NCBI GenBank assembly: GCA_050633325.1
Contig: JBOEGH010000005.1
Span: forward strand, 1 to 64,000
From: UBA1672 sp050633325
GTDB taxonomy: Bacteria > Pseudomonadota > Alphaproteobacteria > Micavibrionales > Micavibrionaceae
Reading direction: 5' to 3'
Length of the DNA stretch: 64,000 nucleotides
Position numbers and translations under genes: made by a program. Below are positions 38,009-47,000 of this stretch, one piece after another. The notes beneath the pieces are model-generated. The model did not search any database. It saw only the letters and a program-made list of their open reading frames with translations, and was not told where the DNA came from. The stretch's first letter is position 1. The number at the start of each line of letters is the position of its first letter.

Positions 38009-39193
38009 CTATATATCCTTGGTTTCGGTAAGCTGATTCATTATGAATTTTTTCGCAGGCCTAATATGATTACCAAGCCTTAACAGAGCCTTACGCGCGA
38101 ACTTAGCACTACGATAATTAGATACCGCATATAAACGTACCAATGCATTCGTCCCATGGTAAAGGGGCAAGCAATGCCTGCGGTGTTTGCGACTATATCT
38201 CTCTAATGCAATATTAGGCGCAAAACTACCATCACTTTGTAACGTTTCTTTTATTTCATTCGCCAAAGATTGCGCGCCACGTAATCCTAAGTTAAACCCA
38301 TGTGCGGTCACAGGGTGCATACCAACCGCGGCATCACCAATCAAGCCAAAACGATTGGCACAAAATGTTTTTGCCAAGGTAGATACCAATGGATATGGGT
38401 GACGTTTGCTAGATAACTTTAGATTACCGAATTTATACTCAATGCGTTGCGCGACATCATCAGAAAAATCTTGCTCATCCATACCTAACACCTCTGCATC
38501 TTCTTCAGAGGTCAAAGTCATAACAACAGATACCTGACCATTATTAAGCGGTAGAACCGCAACCGTACGATCATAATGGAAACACTCATACGCCGTATCA
38601 TCATGTGGCAATTCATGTTCCATAGTACACACAATACATGTACGCCCGAAATCAAGCATGTTAGTCGCAATGCCCATCATACGGCGAGTGTTAGAAAAAC
38701 GACTATCTGCTGCAATAATCAGTGGTGCTTCCAAACGCTTGCCATCGGACAGTTCAACCCATCCTTTATCATCATCTGTATCAACTTTAGAAACCGTAAC
38801 TTCATTCATAAATGTCACATTAGGATAGTCTTTGACCGCCTCATATGCGGCTCTTCTAATGCGGTGATTAGAAATCATAAACCCCAGATTTTCTTCACCC
38901 ACTTCCGTATGGTCAAAGGACAAAGCATAAGGGGAATGCCCATTCATCACCTTTGCCGTTTTAATCAAAGATATGTGTTCATCATCAACAAGATCCCACA
39001 TACCCAGATCATTCATTATTTTGTGCGATAAATGGGTAAGCGCAATCTCACGCCCATCGTAAGGCGGGTCAGCAATCACAGATTCAGGCTGCTTTTCGAT
39101 CAACAAAATACTTAGATCAGTCTCAGCCATAGCCCTAGCAAAACTAAGCCCCGCAGGTCCTGCGCCAATAATTATAATATCATGATCCATCAT
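38009..39193 (-). CDS. UbiH/UbiF-family FAD-dependent hydroxylase
   Basis: About 394 residues. Aromatic-ring monooxygenase of the type that hydroxylates ubiquinone precursors. The FAD Rossmann loop 'DHDIIIIGAGPAGLSFARAM' opens the protein, and 'RFGLIGDAAVGMHPVTAHGF' with 'NLGLRGAQSLANEI' is the second FAD/ribityl block of UbiH-type enzymes. A start at 39193 is preferred because AGG lies 6 bases upstream; a start at 39235 adds 14 residues before the Rossmann strand and has no ribosome site. Which ring position it hydroxylates cannot be told. Confidence 0.88.
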   Translation of the reverse strand: MMDHDIIIIGAGPAGLSFARAMAETDLSILLIEKQPESVIADPPYDGREIALTHLSHKIMNDLGMWDLVDDEHISLIKTAKVMNGHSPYALSFDHTEVGEENLGFMISNHRIRRAAYEAVKDYPNVTFMNEVTVSKVDTDDDKGWVELSDGKRLEAPLIIAADSRFSNTRRMMGIATNMLDFGRTCIVCTMEHELPHDDTAYECFHYDRTVAVLPLNNGQVSVVMTLTSEEDAEVLGMDEQDFSDDVAQRIEYKFGNLKLSSKRHPYPLVSTLAKTFCANRFGLIGDAAVGMHPVTAHGFNLGLRGAQSLANEIKETLQSDGSFAPNIALERYSRKHRRHCLPLYHGTNALVRLYAVSNYRSAKFARKALLRLGNHIRPAKKFIMNQLTETKDI

Positions 39194-39317
39194 AGCCATC
39201 CTATTTTCAACAAAACACCCTTGCATTTCAATCATACTAAAAGAAGCCTGTAGATGATTTAAGTCAAGGGATTATACGCGCATATATACCGTATCATCAA
39301 CAAATACCCTTAATTTC

Positions 39318-39581
39318 TTGACATTACATAAAAAAGCTGCGATGTTCCGCCCCAGTTTGGTGTGATGTACACGCAAACGGAGCTTTAGGTAAATATCTTA
39401 CAAGATATTATGTGAGCCTTAAAATTCACCTTTCCCGAAAAGTTCATAACAATTGTAAAACGCATAATCGTTCAAATTTTTATTTGAACTAATCATGTGA
39501 TCGTGCGCATATTTTATGCGTTAAAAACACATGTGTATGTCTAAATGACACGATGAACGATGATTGGCGAAAGGATGAATA
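39318..39581 (+). promoter_or_regulatory. Promoter and long structured leader of the DEAD-box helicase
   Basis: The 346-base gap 39236-39581 holds no gene. TTGACA (39318-39323), 17 bases and GATGTT (39341-39346) look like a promoter, giving a leader of about 230 bases. Inside or beside it are four hairpins: GTTTG-GTGT with ACAC-g-CAAAC (39355-39378), AATATCTT-N2-AAGATATT (39392-39409), TTCAAAT-N4-ATTTGAA (39471-39488) and CGCATA-N3-TATGCG (39506-39520). Long structured leaders are common in cold-inducible helicase and cold-shock mRNAs, so a thermosensory or autoregulatory role is a reasonable inference. A separate small RNA is the alternative. Confidence 0.45.
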
Positions 39582-41201
39582 ATGAAAAATTTTGACGACC
39601 TCGGTCTACACCACGTGCTTGCACGATCTCTAACAAATATGAAATACGATACGCCAACCCCTATTCAGGCACAGGCTATTCCTATTGCTTTAAAAGGTAA
39701 AGACGTTCTTGGCTCTGCCCAAACAGGAACCGGCAAAACTGCTGCATTCTCTATTCCATTGCTTGAACAACTACTAAACTCTGAACGCGGTACCGCATTG
39801 GTTATGACACCAACCAGAGAACTAGGTAAACAGGTTATGGATGTTATGCATCAGATGCTTGGCCCGAAAAGCAAAATCAAAACTGCATTTCTTATTGGCG
39901 GCGAAGCAATGCATAAGCAGTGCCAACAACTGCGCCAACGTCCACGCCTTGTTGTGGGTACACCGGGTCGTATTAATGACCATTTAGAACGCGGTAACCT
40001 TGATCTTGACCATGCAGAATTTTTGGTTCTTGATGAAATGGACCGCATGCTCGATATGGGATTTAGCGTACAGATAGATCGTATCGTTAAATACATGCCA
40101 GATGAGCGCCAAACATTACTATTCTCTGCTACCATGCCTGACAGCATTATTAAATTGGCTAATAAATACCAAAACAACCCTGAACGTGTTTCTGTAGGAT
40201 CAACATTTAATCCTGCTAAAAACATCAAACAAGACATCATCCATGTTGGTACAGATAAAAAATATCCTGAGCTAATCAATGAACTACATTCGCGCGATGG
40301 GTCAGTTATAATATTCGTTAAGACTAAGCGCGGCGCCGACAAAATGGCCAAAAGGCTTAATTCTGATGACTTTGATGCATGCGCTATCCATGGTGATTTG
40401 CAACAAAGAAAACGTGATCGCGTAATAAGAGAATACCGTAACAAGCAATTCAGAATCCTTGTTGCAACAGATGTTGTTGCACGTGGTTTGGATGTTCCAC
40501 ATATCGAGCATGTTATCAATTATGATCTACCACAAGTACCGGAAGACTATATTCACCGTATCGGTAGAACTGCGCGTGCGGGTGCAAAGGGTTCATCACT
40601 ATGTATGATAACCCCGCAAGATGGTCGCAAATGGCACGCAATCGAGATTTTAATGGATCCGGATAAAAAACCAGCAAGCCGTGGCCCAGCGCGTAACGAC
40701 AATAAAAACAGAGGAAACTCAAAATACGGTAAAAACAAACGTTTTGATTCAAACAAGAAATTCTCTAAAGGGAAACGTTCTGATAGTCGTGATGGAGAAG
40801 ACCGCAACGAAGGGCGCAGCTTTAACAAAGGTAAGTCATTCAAACGCAATGACCGTGATGGTGAAAACCGCAGTGAAGGGCGTAGCTTTAACAAAGATAA
40901 GGGCTTTAGCAATCGTGAAGAGCGTAATGGTGAAAGCCGTAAAAACTTCAAGCGCGATGATCGCAATGATGGTAACCGCAAGCGCAATGATCGTAACGAA
41001 GGCCGTAGAGATGATCGTCACAGCGAAGGTAAACCATCATCCAAGCCAAACAAAGGTGGTAGAAACTTTGGCCGTGATGATAAGCGTAAAAAGGATGACC
41101 GTAACAATAACAGCAAGAAATACGGTCAACACAATAAAGGCGGTAATACTGGTGGTAAGAAACCATTTTCCGGCGCAAAAAAGAAACGCAGCGCAGCATA
41201 A
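39582..41201 (+). CDS. DEAD-box RNA helicase, RhlE-like, with basic repeat tail
   Basis: 539 residues. The helicase core covers about 1-365: Q motif 'YDTPTPIQAQAIPI', motif I 'AQTGTGKTAAF' at 46-56, motif II 'DEMD' at 151-154 (Met for the usual Ala), motif III 'SAT', motif VI 'HRIGRTARAG'. The tail (about 365-539) is very basic and repetitive, built on variants of 'DRNEGRSFNKGKSF', and should bind RNA. Such proteins unwind RNA during ribosome assembly and mRNA decay, often in the cold. AAAGGATG precedes the start. Confidence 0.93.
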   Translation: MKNFDDLGLHHVLARSLTNMKYDTPTPIQAQAIPIALKGKDVLGSAQTGTGKTAAFSIPLLEQLLNSERGTALVMTPTRELGKQVMDVMHQMLGPKSKIKTAFLIGGEAMHKQCQQLRQRPRLVVGTPGRINDHLERGNLDLDHAEFLVLDEMDRMLDMGFSVQIDRIVKYMPDERQTLLFSATMPDSIIKLANKYQNNPERVSVGSTFNPAKNIKQDIIHVGTDKKYPELINELHSRDGSVIIFVKTKRGADKMAKRLNSDDFDACAIHGDLQQRKRDRVIREYRNKQFRILVATDVVARGLDVPHIEHVINYDLPQVPEDYIHRIGRTARAGAKGSSLCMITPQDGRKWHAIEILMDPDKKPASRGPARNDNKNRGNSKYGKNKRFDSNKKFSKGKRSDSRDGEDRNEGRSFNKGKSFKRNDRDGENRSEGRSFNKDKGFSNREERNGESRKNFKRDDRNDGNRKRNDRNEGRRDDRHSEGKPSSKPNKGGRNFGRDDKRKKDDRNNNSKKYGQHNKGGNTGGKKPFSGAKKKRSAA

Positions 41202-41232
41202 GCACTGCTTCGCACATTAACTATATTCAAGG

Positions 41233-41260
41233 GTGGCTTATTTAACGATAAGCCACTTTT
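41233..41260 (+). terminator. Terminator after the helicase, overlapping the convergent gene
   Basis: A perfect 9-bp stem GTGGCTTAT / ATAAGCCAC (41233-41241 and 41248-41256) is followed by TTTT. Its second half lies inside the last codons and stop of the MoeB-rhodanese gene on the minus strand. Confidence 0.7.
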
Positions 41261-42311
41261 CATATCCGCCTGACATATTACGCAAATTTGAAAACCCTAA
41301 GCCCGACAGATACTGCGCGGCTTGCAGGCTACGCATTCCCTTCTGGCAATATAAGATGATTTTCTTATCTTTGGGTATATCAGGAATGTTCCCTGCCATT
41401 AACCATGATAATGCAATATGATCCGCACCATCAATATGACCTGCATCCCACTCATATCGCTCACGCACGTCAATCAGCATAGCACCATCATTGTCCTGTA
41501 CTTCGTTTGGCATTATTTCTGGGATAATCCCACATATAGTAGATTTATATTCCAATGTTATTTCCTCTTTATTTTTACTACAAACATGACATTCATGGTT
41601 CTTAGGTAAATTTAACACACGGTTTTCCATAGAATGCATATCAACAGTTAATAACCGCCCTACCAAGGGATTAAAACTTTCATCTTTTACGATAATTTTA
41701 ATGACTTGCATCGCCTGTATAGTCCCTATCATACCTGCAACGGCACCTATAACACCTGCTTCTGCACAATTTGGTATATGACCTTTCGGACTTTCAGGAA
41801 ATAAACATCGATAACACGGACCATCAGGCGCGCAAAATACTGAAACTTGCCCATCAAACCCCAATATAGACCCATAAACAAACGGTGTTGCTGTCTTTAC
41901 GGCAGCATCATTGATTAAGAACTTTGCAGCAAAGTTATCAGTGCCATCAACAACAATATCAAAACGTTCAAACAATGATTCAACATTATTATCATCAAGT
42001 TCTACCGGAAAGTCTTCAATGGTTATATCAGGATTAAGACGGCGCAAATGTGATGCTGCTGCTTGCGCTTTATTTACACCTATATCATCTATATTAAACA
42101 ACACTTGACGTTGTAGGTTGGTTTCATCAACATTGTCATGATCAACAATTCCAATATGTCCAACCCCGGCCGCGGCGAGATACAACAAAACCGGACATCC
42201 AAGCCCCCCTGCACCAACAACCAAAACAGAGGCGGCGTTAATCTTATCTTGCCCCTTATTCCCAATTTCAGGCAACACAATTTGGCGCTTATACCTTTGT
42301 GAACTATCCAT
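41238..42311 (-). CDS. moeB: ThiF/MoeB-family E1-like adenylyltransferase with C-terminal rhodanese domain
   Basis: 357 residues. The ThiF domain (1-240) activates the C-terminus of a ubiquitin-like sulphur carrier (ThiS or MoaD): ATP loop 'GAGGLGCPVLLYLAAAG', 'DHDNVDETNLQRQVLF', and zinc cysteines in 'CYRCLFP' and 'CHVC'. The rhodanese domain (about 262-357) carries the active Cys in 'ILYCQKGMRS' and can deliver sulphur. The fused form is called MoeBR/MOCS3-like. Overlaps the upstream ThiO gene by 8 bases. Pairing with ThiO points to thiamine; thiS and thiG are not here. Confidence 0.9.
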   Translation of the reverse strand: MDSSQRYKRQIVLPEIGNKGQDKINAASVLVVGAGGLGCPVLLYLAAAGVGHIGIVDHDNVDETNLQRQVLFNIDDIGVNKAQAAASHLRRLNPDITIEDFPVELDDNNVESLFERFDIVVDGTDNFAAKFLINDAAVKTATPFVYGSILGFDGQVSVFCAPDGPCYRCLFPESPKGHIPNCAEAGVIGAVAGMIGTIQAMQVIKIIVKDESFNPLVGRLLTVDMHSMENRVLNLPKNHECHVCSKNKEEITLEYKSTICGIIPEIMPNEVQDNDGAMLIDVRERYEWDAGHIDGADHIALSWLMAGNIPDIPKDKKIILYCQKGMRSLQAAQYLSGLGFSNLRNMSGGYEKWLIVK

Positions 42312-43353
42312 GCCTTACACCCGAAAATAGAGAATAATCATCATTATTTTCACCATCGACCAAAAAGTCAGCAACACATCCCGCCATAATAGGAGACAAT
42401 AAATATCCATGTCGGAACAACCCATTACATCTTATATATTTCTTATCATTATCAATCTTTATTCTTGGCAAACCATCCAGATAACTTGGCCGAACCGCAG
42501 ATGACATATCCAAAACTTTAGACTCACCAAAACTTGGGTGTAGCGAATAAGCAGCACTCATAAGCTCCATCGCAGAACGCAAAAACACGCTGCCGTCATC
42601 TTCATCAGAGTTTTCAATTACACTCGCGCCAACGGCAAATACATTATCGGGGCGAGGAATAATATATAAAGGGTAACGCGGATGCATCAAACGTACTGGG
42701 CGATCCAAAGAGAATTCATTATTCTCAAGTAAAATAATTTCACCCTTTATACCGCGTAAGTCATCATCTTGTCCCTCGACATAACCGCGACAATCTATAA
42801 CCCAATCATAATCACCTTCAATATCCTCAGGTACGACCTCCTCATTAACAATCTCAACACCCAGATCGACAATTCTTTTAGCAAGCTCAGCCAACGCAGG
42901 ATGCGGGTTAATATTTGCCTCTAATGGCATATATAAACCTTTGCCGAATTTCGCCCCTATAGATGGCTCTAACTCTTCCACACGTTGCTCCCCAGCCCAT
43001 TCCCATTGATCAGAAACAGCGGATAAATGTTGTGCAAATCGATCAAGCATATGACGGTCTTCGGGATGAGCAATCAACAAACTACCCGTTTTTTGTAATA
43101 CCCCCCCCTCATCATCACCTAAAAATTTATCCCAAAACTCGATACCTTTTAGTCCCGCACGAACAAAATCAACCGGCAAAGCTTCAATCTCACTAAAAGG
43201 TGCCAACATACCGCCGGCAATAGAGCTGGCATTAACAGGTGGAAAATCTTGCTTTTCATAAACGGATATATCAAACCCTTTTTGAGCCAACAAGTAAGAG
43301 GTGCTCATACCCAAAACACCTGCTCCTATAACTGCTATATTCATTTTAGGCAT
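42304..43353 (-). CDS. thiO: Glycine oxidase ThiO-like FAD oxidoreductase
   Basis: 349 residues of the D-amino-acid oxidase/ThiO family. 'AVIGAGVLGMSTSYLLAQKG' is the FAD loop; 'SIAGGMLAPFSEIEALP' and the closing block 'CNGLFRHGYLLSPIMAG' are typical of ThiO. The enzyme oxidises glycine to the dehydroglycine used for the thiazole of thiamine. Translationally coupled to the MoeB-rhodanese gene. No TPP riboswitch is visible upstream, where bioC lies only 6 bases away, so it probably belongs to a longer minus-strand operon starting at the EamA gene. Confidence 0.85.
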   Translation of the reverse strand: MPKMNIAVIGAGVLGMSTSYLLAQKGFDISVYEKQDFPPVNASSIAGGMLAPFSEIEALPVDFVRAGLKGIEFWDKFLGDDEGGVLQKTGSLLIAHPEDRHMLDRFAQHLSAVSDQWEWAGEQRVEELEPSIGAKFGKGLYMPLEANINPHPALAELAKRIVDLGVEIVNEEVVPEDIEGDYDWVIDCRGYVEGQDDDLRGIKGEIILLENNEFSLDRPVRLMHPRYPLYIIPRPDNVFAVGASVIENSDEDDGSVFLRSAMELMSAAYSLHPSFGESKVLDMSSAVRPSYLDGLPRIKIDNDKKYIRCNGLFRHGYLLSPIMAGCVADFLVDGENNDDYSLFSGVRHG

Positions 43354-43359
43354 CCTTTT

Positions 43360-44085
43360 TTAATTATCAACACGACCATATAGAACATGCCATGTAATTT
43401 CTGCGCCATGATTTTGATCAAGTGCCCCACAAGCCCTTTTCAATTCTGCATGATTAAGGGGAACATAATTTTTCTTTGCTGTTCCTGCGCCTATATTTTT
43501 CATAGAGCGTAAGAAATCTAGTGCATCATCATATTGATGCATAATAACCTCATCTCTATAGATGTTAGATGATCTTGGGAAATCAATAATACCTAGGGGC
43601 AATTCTAAACCTTTCAGAACCTGTTTCCATTCCAAAAAGCTATTATTACCCGGCATTGAATATAGCAAAACCCCCTTAGGGTTTAGCATAGAGCACAAAG
43701 ATTCTACAGTCTTGTTAATATCTTCAAACCATTGAAAAGACATACTAGAAACAATCAAATCATATGTAGATGATTTATCAGGGTTTTCCCCATCCATAAC
43801 CGACCAACATATGTTTTCATCTGAAAACTTGCCTTTGGCTTGATCAATCATAGACGCGCTAACATCAGTTATGCGGAAATTAGAGCCCTTATATTTATCT
43901 AACAAATGTGCCGTTAAGTTACCTGTTCCACACCCAATTTCAAGAATATCAAGACATCCATCAGCGTCAGGAAAATCAGCTGCAAGGCTCTGCGCGATTA
44001 TTTTTTGGATATTGCAGTTTTTATCATAATAGGCCGATTTCGTATCGAAACTCTGCATTACATTATTTTTCCAAGTCATGCTCAC
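43360..44085 (-). CDS. bioC: Malonyl-ACP O-methyltransferase
   Basis: 241 residues, class I SAM methyltransferase with 'ILEIGCGTGNLTAHLLDKY' (SAM loop) and 'YDLIVSSMSFQWFEDINKTV', the QWF block typical of BioC. Methylates malonyl-ACP to disguise it for fatty-acid synthesis, the start of pimeloyl (biotin) synthesis. The start is GTG at 44085 with AAGGA 8 bases upstream; an ATG two codons on is possible. Overlaps the end of the BioH-like gene by 23 bases, which strengthens both calls. Confidence 0.87.
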   Translation of the reverse strand: MSMTWKNNVMQSFDTKSAYYDKNCNIQKIIAQSLAADFPDADGCLDILEIGCGTGNLTAHLLDKYKGSNFRITDVSASMIDQAKGKFSDENICWSVMDGENPDKSSTYDLIVSSMSFQWFEDINKTVESLCSMLNPKGVLLYSMPGNNSFLEWKQVLKGLELPLGIIDFPRSSNIYRDEVIMHQYDDALDFLRSMKNIGAGTAKKNYVPLNHAELKRACGALDQNHGAEITWHVLYGRVDN

Positions 44086-44698
44086 GCATAAAATCCTTTA
44101 TTCTATCTACACACCATTCGGGGTGTGATAAGGGCAACACATGCCCCGCTTTTGCATTAATTTGCAAATCAAACCCTGACCAATGATCATTCATTTGCGC
44201 CTGTGGCAATACCAAATCATCACGGCCACCTAATGACATAACTGGCACTGGCAAATCATGCAACTTTTCAGACATATCCCAATCAACCAGCCAGTCTAAA
44301 CCGACATGCAATCTATCGATATTGAGATCTTGGTCAAGATTATTTTGCATATCCTCAGATAAACCACAGCCCTGCCAAAATGATTTCATTTGCGCGCTTG
44401 GGTTACGCCCCAAACGCCTCTGCATGGTGCGCAATGTGCGCTCCGATGAAAATGATTGAAAACATGTAAAACCATTTACACAAATTAAACCAAGCATATC
44501 AGAACAATGATTTTGTAATGACCACATAGTACCCAGAGAATGCGTAATGTAAATTGACTTACCACTTATACCTTTCGTCTGCGTGCCACCAATAAACCCT
44601 AAATCTGCGCGATGAATTTCATGCCCTTTAAATTCCGTAACAATGCTATCCCATATACGTGCATCCATACCCCAGCCATGTACAAAAACCAGTTTCAC
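44063..44698 (-). CDS. BioH/BioG-like pimeloyl-ACP methyl ester esterase
   Basis: 211 residues, small alpha/beta hydrolase. The start 'VFVHGWGMDARIWDSI' is typical of BioH. The nucleophile elbow reads 'THSLGTMW' (Thr for the first Gly of GxSxG). The acid is in 'GGRDDLVLP' and the His in 'AGHVLPLSHPEW'. It would cut the methyl ester after BioC-primed chain growth, releasing pimeloyl-ACP for biotin. The start is GTG at 44698, sharing a base with the TAG stop of the transporter gene (TAGTG). Confidence 0.82.
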   Translation of the reverse strand: MKLVFVHGWGMDARIWDSIVTEFKGHEIHRADLGFIGGTQTKGISGKSIYITHSLGTMWSLQNHCSDMLGLICVNGFTCFQSFSSERTLRTMQRRLGRNPSAQMKSFWQGCGLSEDMQNNLDQDLNIDRLHVGLDWLVDWDMSEKLHDLPVPVMSLGGRDDLVLPQAQMNDHWSGFDLQINAKAGHVLPLSHPEWCVDRIKDFMREHDLEK

Positions 44699-45597
44699 TA
44701 TTTATGTTCCTCAATAACCGTTAAGCGTTTTTTCTTATCCATACCTTCTCGAATAAACAAAAACACACCCGCACCCACAATTATAAAACTACCTATTATT
44801 TTATAAATATCAGGCACACTTGCCCAAACAAAGTAATCAATTCCAAGCGCCAATATTATTTGCACATATTGATAAGGAGCTACGACAGCTACTTCTGCAA
44901 GCGTATAACCATATGAAATTAAAATAAGTGCAGCACCATAAGCAGCACCAATAACAAGCATATACATCAAAAATTCTATACTATGTAATGTCGGTATCTG
45001 CCCGCCTTTATAAATAATAATGCCAAAGATCAAACATAAAAAAGGCCAAAATGCAAAAGAAAGCATCCCATTATCATTACCTATATAACGTGCGATAACA
45101 GTTGCCATAGAGAATAAAAACACACATGAAATAGCATATATATATGCTGGATTAACTGCCTCAAAACCCGGACGGAATGCAATAAAAGCCCCAATGAAAC
45201 CAAATAAAATTGAAATACCTCTATATTTCCCAATAGACTCTTTGAATATCAGTACCGCAAATAAGCTTGCAACGAATGGAGTTAAAAAGAAAATCGTATA
45301 TGCATCCATAATCGGAATACGGCTAATTGCCTGTAAAGAAAACGTAGTATTTAGCGCAAAAAGGCAACCACGCAACAAATGCCATTTAATAATCTTAGTG
45401 TTAAACAGAGGCCTATATCCCCCCATAAATGGCGCAATAATGCATATAACGACAAACCCGCATACCGCTTGCCAAAATATAATATCCAAAATGGCATAGT
45501 CTTGTGAGGCGAATTTACGCAATCCGTCACTGATGGCAAATGCGACGAACGCCAAAAGCGTTACAATTATAGCCATACCCGTTTTATTATTGGTCAT
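44698..45597 (-). CDS. EamA/DMT-family transporter
   Basis: 299 residues, ten predicted membrane segments in two EamA halves. 'SDGLRKFASQDYAILDIIFW' at the start and 'PLFNTKIIKWHLLRGCLFAL' belong to the same subfamily as the tandem pair near 53 kb. Substrate unknown. First gene of the run EamA - bioH-like - bioC - thiO - moeB, all overlapping or within 6 bases. The linkage raises, but does not prove, a link to cofactor traffic. Confidence 0.88.
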   Translation of the reverse strand: MTNNKTGMAIIVTLLAFVAFAISDGLRKFASQDYAILDIIFWQAVCGFVVICIIAPFMGGYRPLFNTKIIKWHLLRGCLFALNTTFSLQAISRIPIMDAYTIFFLTPFVASLFAVLIFKESIGKYRGISILFGFIGAFIAFRPGFEAVNPAYIYAISCVFLFSMATVIARYIGNDNGMLSFAFWPFLCLIFGIIIYKGGQIPTLHSIEFLMYMLVIGAAYGAALILISYGYTLAEVAVVAPYQYVQIILALGIDYFVWASVPDIYKIIGSFIIVGAGVFLFIREGMDKKKRLTVIEEHK

Positions 45598-45629
45598 TTC
45601 GCATAATCCTGATTATAATCCCGCGCATT

Positions 45630-46526
45630 ATGCAAGATAGCAAAGATAACAAACAAACAATACACATAATCGCAGGCCCAACGGCAAGTGGAAAATCCGC
45701 GCGCGCGATTGATTTATGTGAAGAGTTAGATGGCATAATAATAAATTGCGACTCAATGCAAATTTATGACGGCTTGCAGACCCTAACCGCGCAGCCCCCT
45801 GCAGAGGATTTAGCCCGCGCCCCGCATATGCTATATAGCCATATACACCCTAATGATAGTTGCTCTGCAGGAAATTGGCGCGAAATAGTAGAACCAATTA
45901 TCCAAGACGTATTAGAGCAAGGAAAAGCACCAATAATTGTTGGTGGCTCTGGCCTATATATACGCGCGCTAACTGATGGACTGTCGCCTATGCCTGATGT
46001 ACCGCAGGATATCCGTGACGCGGCTGTCAAAAAACAAGAAGAGCTTGGCAATCCTGCATTCTACGAAGAACTAAAAAAGCGCGACCCGATAATGGCAGAG
46101 CGCTTTCACCCTTTCCACACCGCACGTTTAGTACGTGCATGGGAAGTATTAGAAGCCACAGGAAAAAGCCTTGCCGAATGGCAAACACTTAGCCGCAGCG
46201 GCCCACCAGGAAATTGGGATTTTCAAATCGAAGTCATTATTCCCGAACGCCCCGTACAACACCAACGATGTAACGATCGTTTCTTATGGATGATGGATAA
46301 CGGTATTTTAGATGAAGTAGAGCATTTCAGTAAACGCATTGAAAATGGCGAAGTACGTGAAAATGTTGCATTGGTTAAAGCATTAGGCTATCGCCCTCTT
46401 TTATCATATATAAAAGGTGAGATCAGCAAAGAAGGCGCAATAGATCAATCACAAGCCCGAACCCGCCAATATGCAAAACAACAAGTAACATGGTTCAAAA
46501 ATCAAATTTTGAATGTGAATAAATAA
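45630..46526 (+). CDS. miaA: tRNA dimethylallyltransferase
   Basis: 298 residues. Adds the isopentenyl group to A37 of tRNAs that read UNN codons. The P-loop 'IIAGPTASGKSARAIDL' and 'IINCDSMQIYDGLQTLTAQP' open the protein; 'VGGSGLYIRALTDGL' and 'RTRQYAKQQVTWF' are the family's later blocks. Divergent from the EamA gene across 32 bases. Confidence 0.96.
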   Translation: MQDSKDNKQTIHIIAGPTASGKSARAIDLCEELDGIIINCDSMQIYDGLQTLTAQPPAEDLARAPHMLYSHIHPNDSCSAGNWREIVEPIIQDVLEQGKAPIIVGGSGLYIRALTDGLSPMPDVPQDIRDAAVKKQEELGNPAFYEELKKRDPIMAERFHPFHTARLVRAWEVLEATGKSLAEWQTLSRSGPPGNWDFQIEVIIPERPVQHQRCNDRFLWMMDNGILDEVEHFSKRIENGEVRENVALVKALGYRPLLSYIKGEISKEGAIDQSQARTRQYAKQQVTWFKNQILNVNK

Positions 46527-46534
46527 ATAGTAAA

Positions 46535-46894
46535 TCAAACCTCAGGTGATCTGGGGTAAAACCCATAATCATCCTCATGAATAGAATGCGGACGAGGTGA
46601 TATATCTTTATCTCCCTTATACGCATCTAAAGCTATAACTAACTGTTCCAGCTCCGTAGGGAAAGCAACACGATCCTTATCACAACTAAGGCACTCCTCC
46701 TGATCCAACAATGCTTCCACACTATGATAAACATCACCAATATCAACTTTTCCTTTTTCAGAATCCCAAACATGTCTGGAAAAGCGAGCTCTGAGGTTAT
46801 CTTCACCAATACCAACGACGTTACCGCCATCCTCCATCGGCTTGTGAACCCATTCCTTAAACTCTAAATCATATCTCGTACCGTTGACGCGCAT
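46535..46894 (-). CDS. Small protein of unknown function
   Basis: 119 residues from an ATG at 46894, where AAGGG lies 7 bases upstream and a promoter lies at the right distance. Acidic, with two nearby cysteines in 'EECLSCDKDR', no signal peptide. A longer frame from 46951 would begin at the promoter's own -35 box, so it is rejected as the start. No family recognised. Confidence 0.65.
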   Translation of the reverse strand: MRVNGTRYDLEFKEWVHKPMEDGGNVVGIGEDNLRARFSRHVWDSEKGKVDIGDVYHSVEALLDQEECLSCDKDRVAFPTELEQLVIALDAYKGDKDISPRPHSIHEDDYGFYPRSPEV

Positions 46895-46921
46895 CTTGCA
46901 CCCTTTCATTCCATGACAACC

Positions 46922-46951
46922 AACATATGATATAATTCTAACATATGTCAA
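46922..46951 (-). promoter_or_regulatory. Sigma-70 type promoter for the small unknown gene
   Basis: On the minus strand TTGACA (46951-46946), an 18-base spacer and TATGTT (46927-46922). Transcription would start about 20 bases before the ATG at 46894. Confidence 0.5.
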
Positions 46952-47000
46952 AATCGTAAAACTTCTTGCATATTTTTTTGCACTGCGTTATTTGTGGAAT

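Noticed and set aside
40516..41220. Long alternative frames in the 3' part of the helicase gene
   Set aside because: They come from the repetitive Arg/Asn/Asp codons of the tail; their composition is abnormal and they overlap a clear family protein.
42304..45650. TPP riboswitch or biotin (BirA) operator before the thiO/bioC run
   Set aside because: I looked for the conserved TPP core and for a BirA-type palindrome in the 32-base gap 45598-45629 and in the intergenic joints; there is not enough non-coding DNA.
46895..46951. Longer N-terminus for the small gene ending at 46535
   Set aside because: It would include the gene's own promoter, and a better ribosome site precedes 46894.
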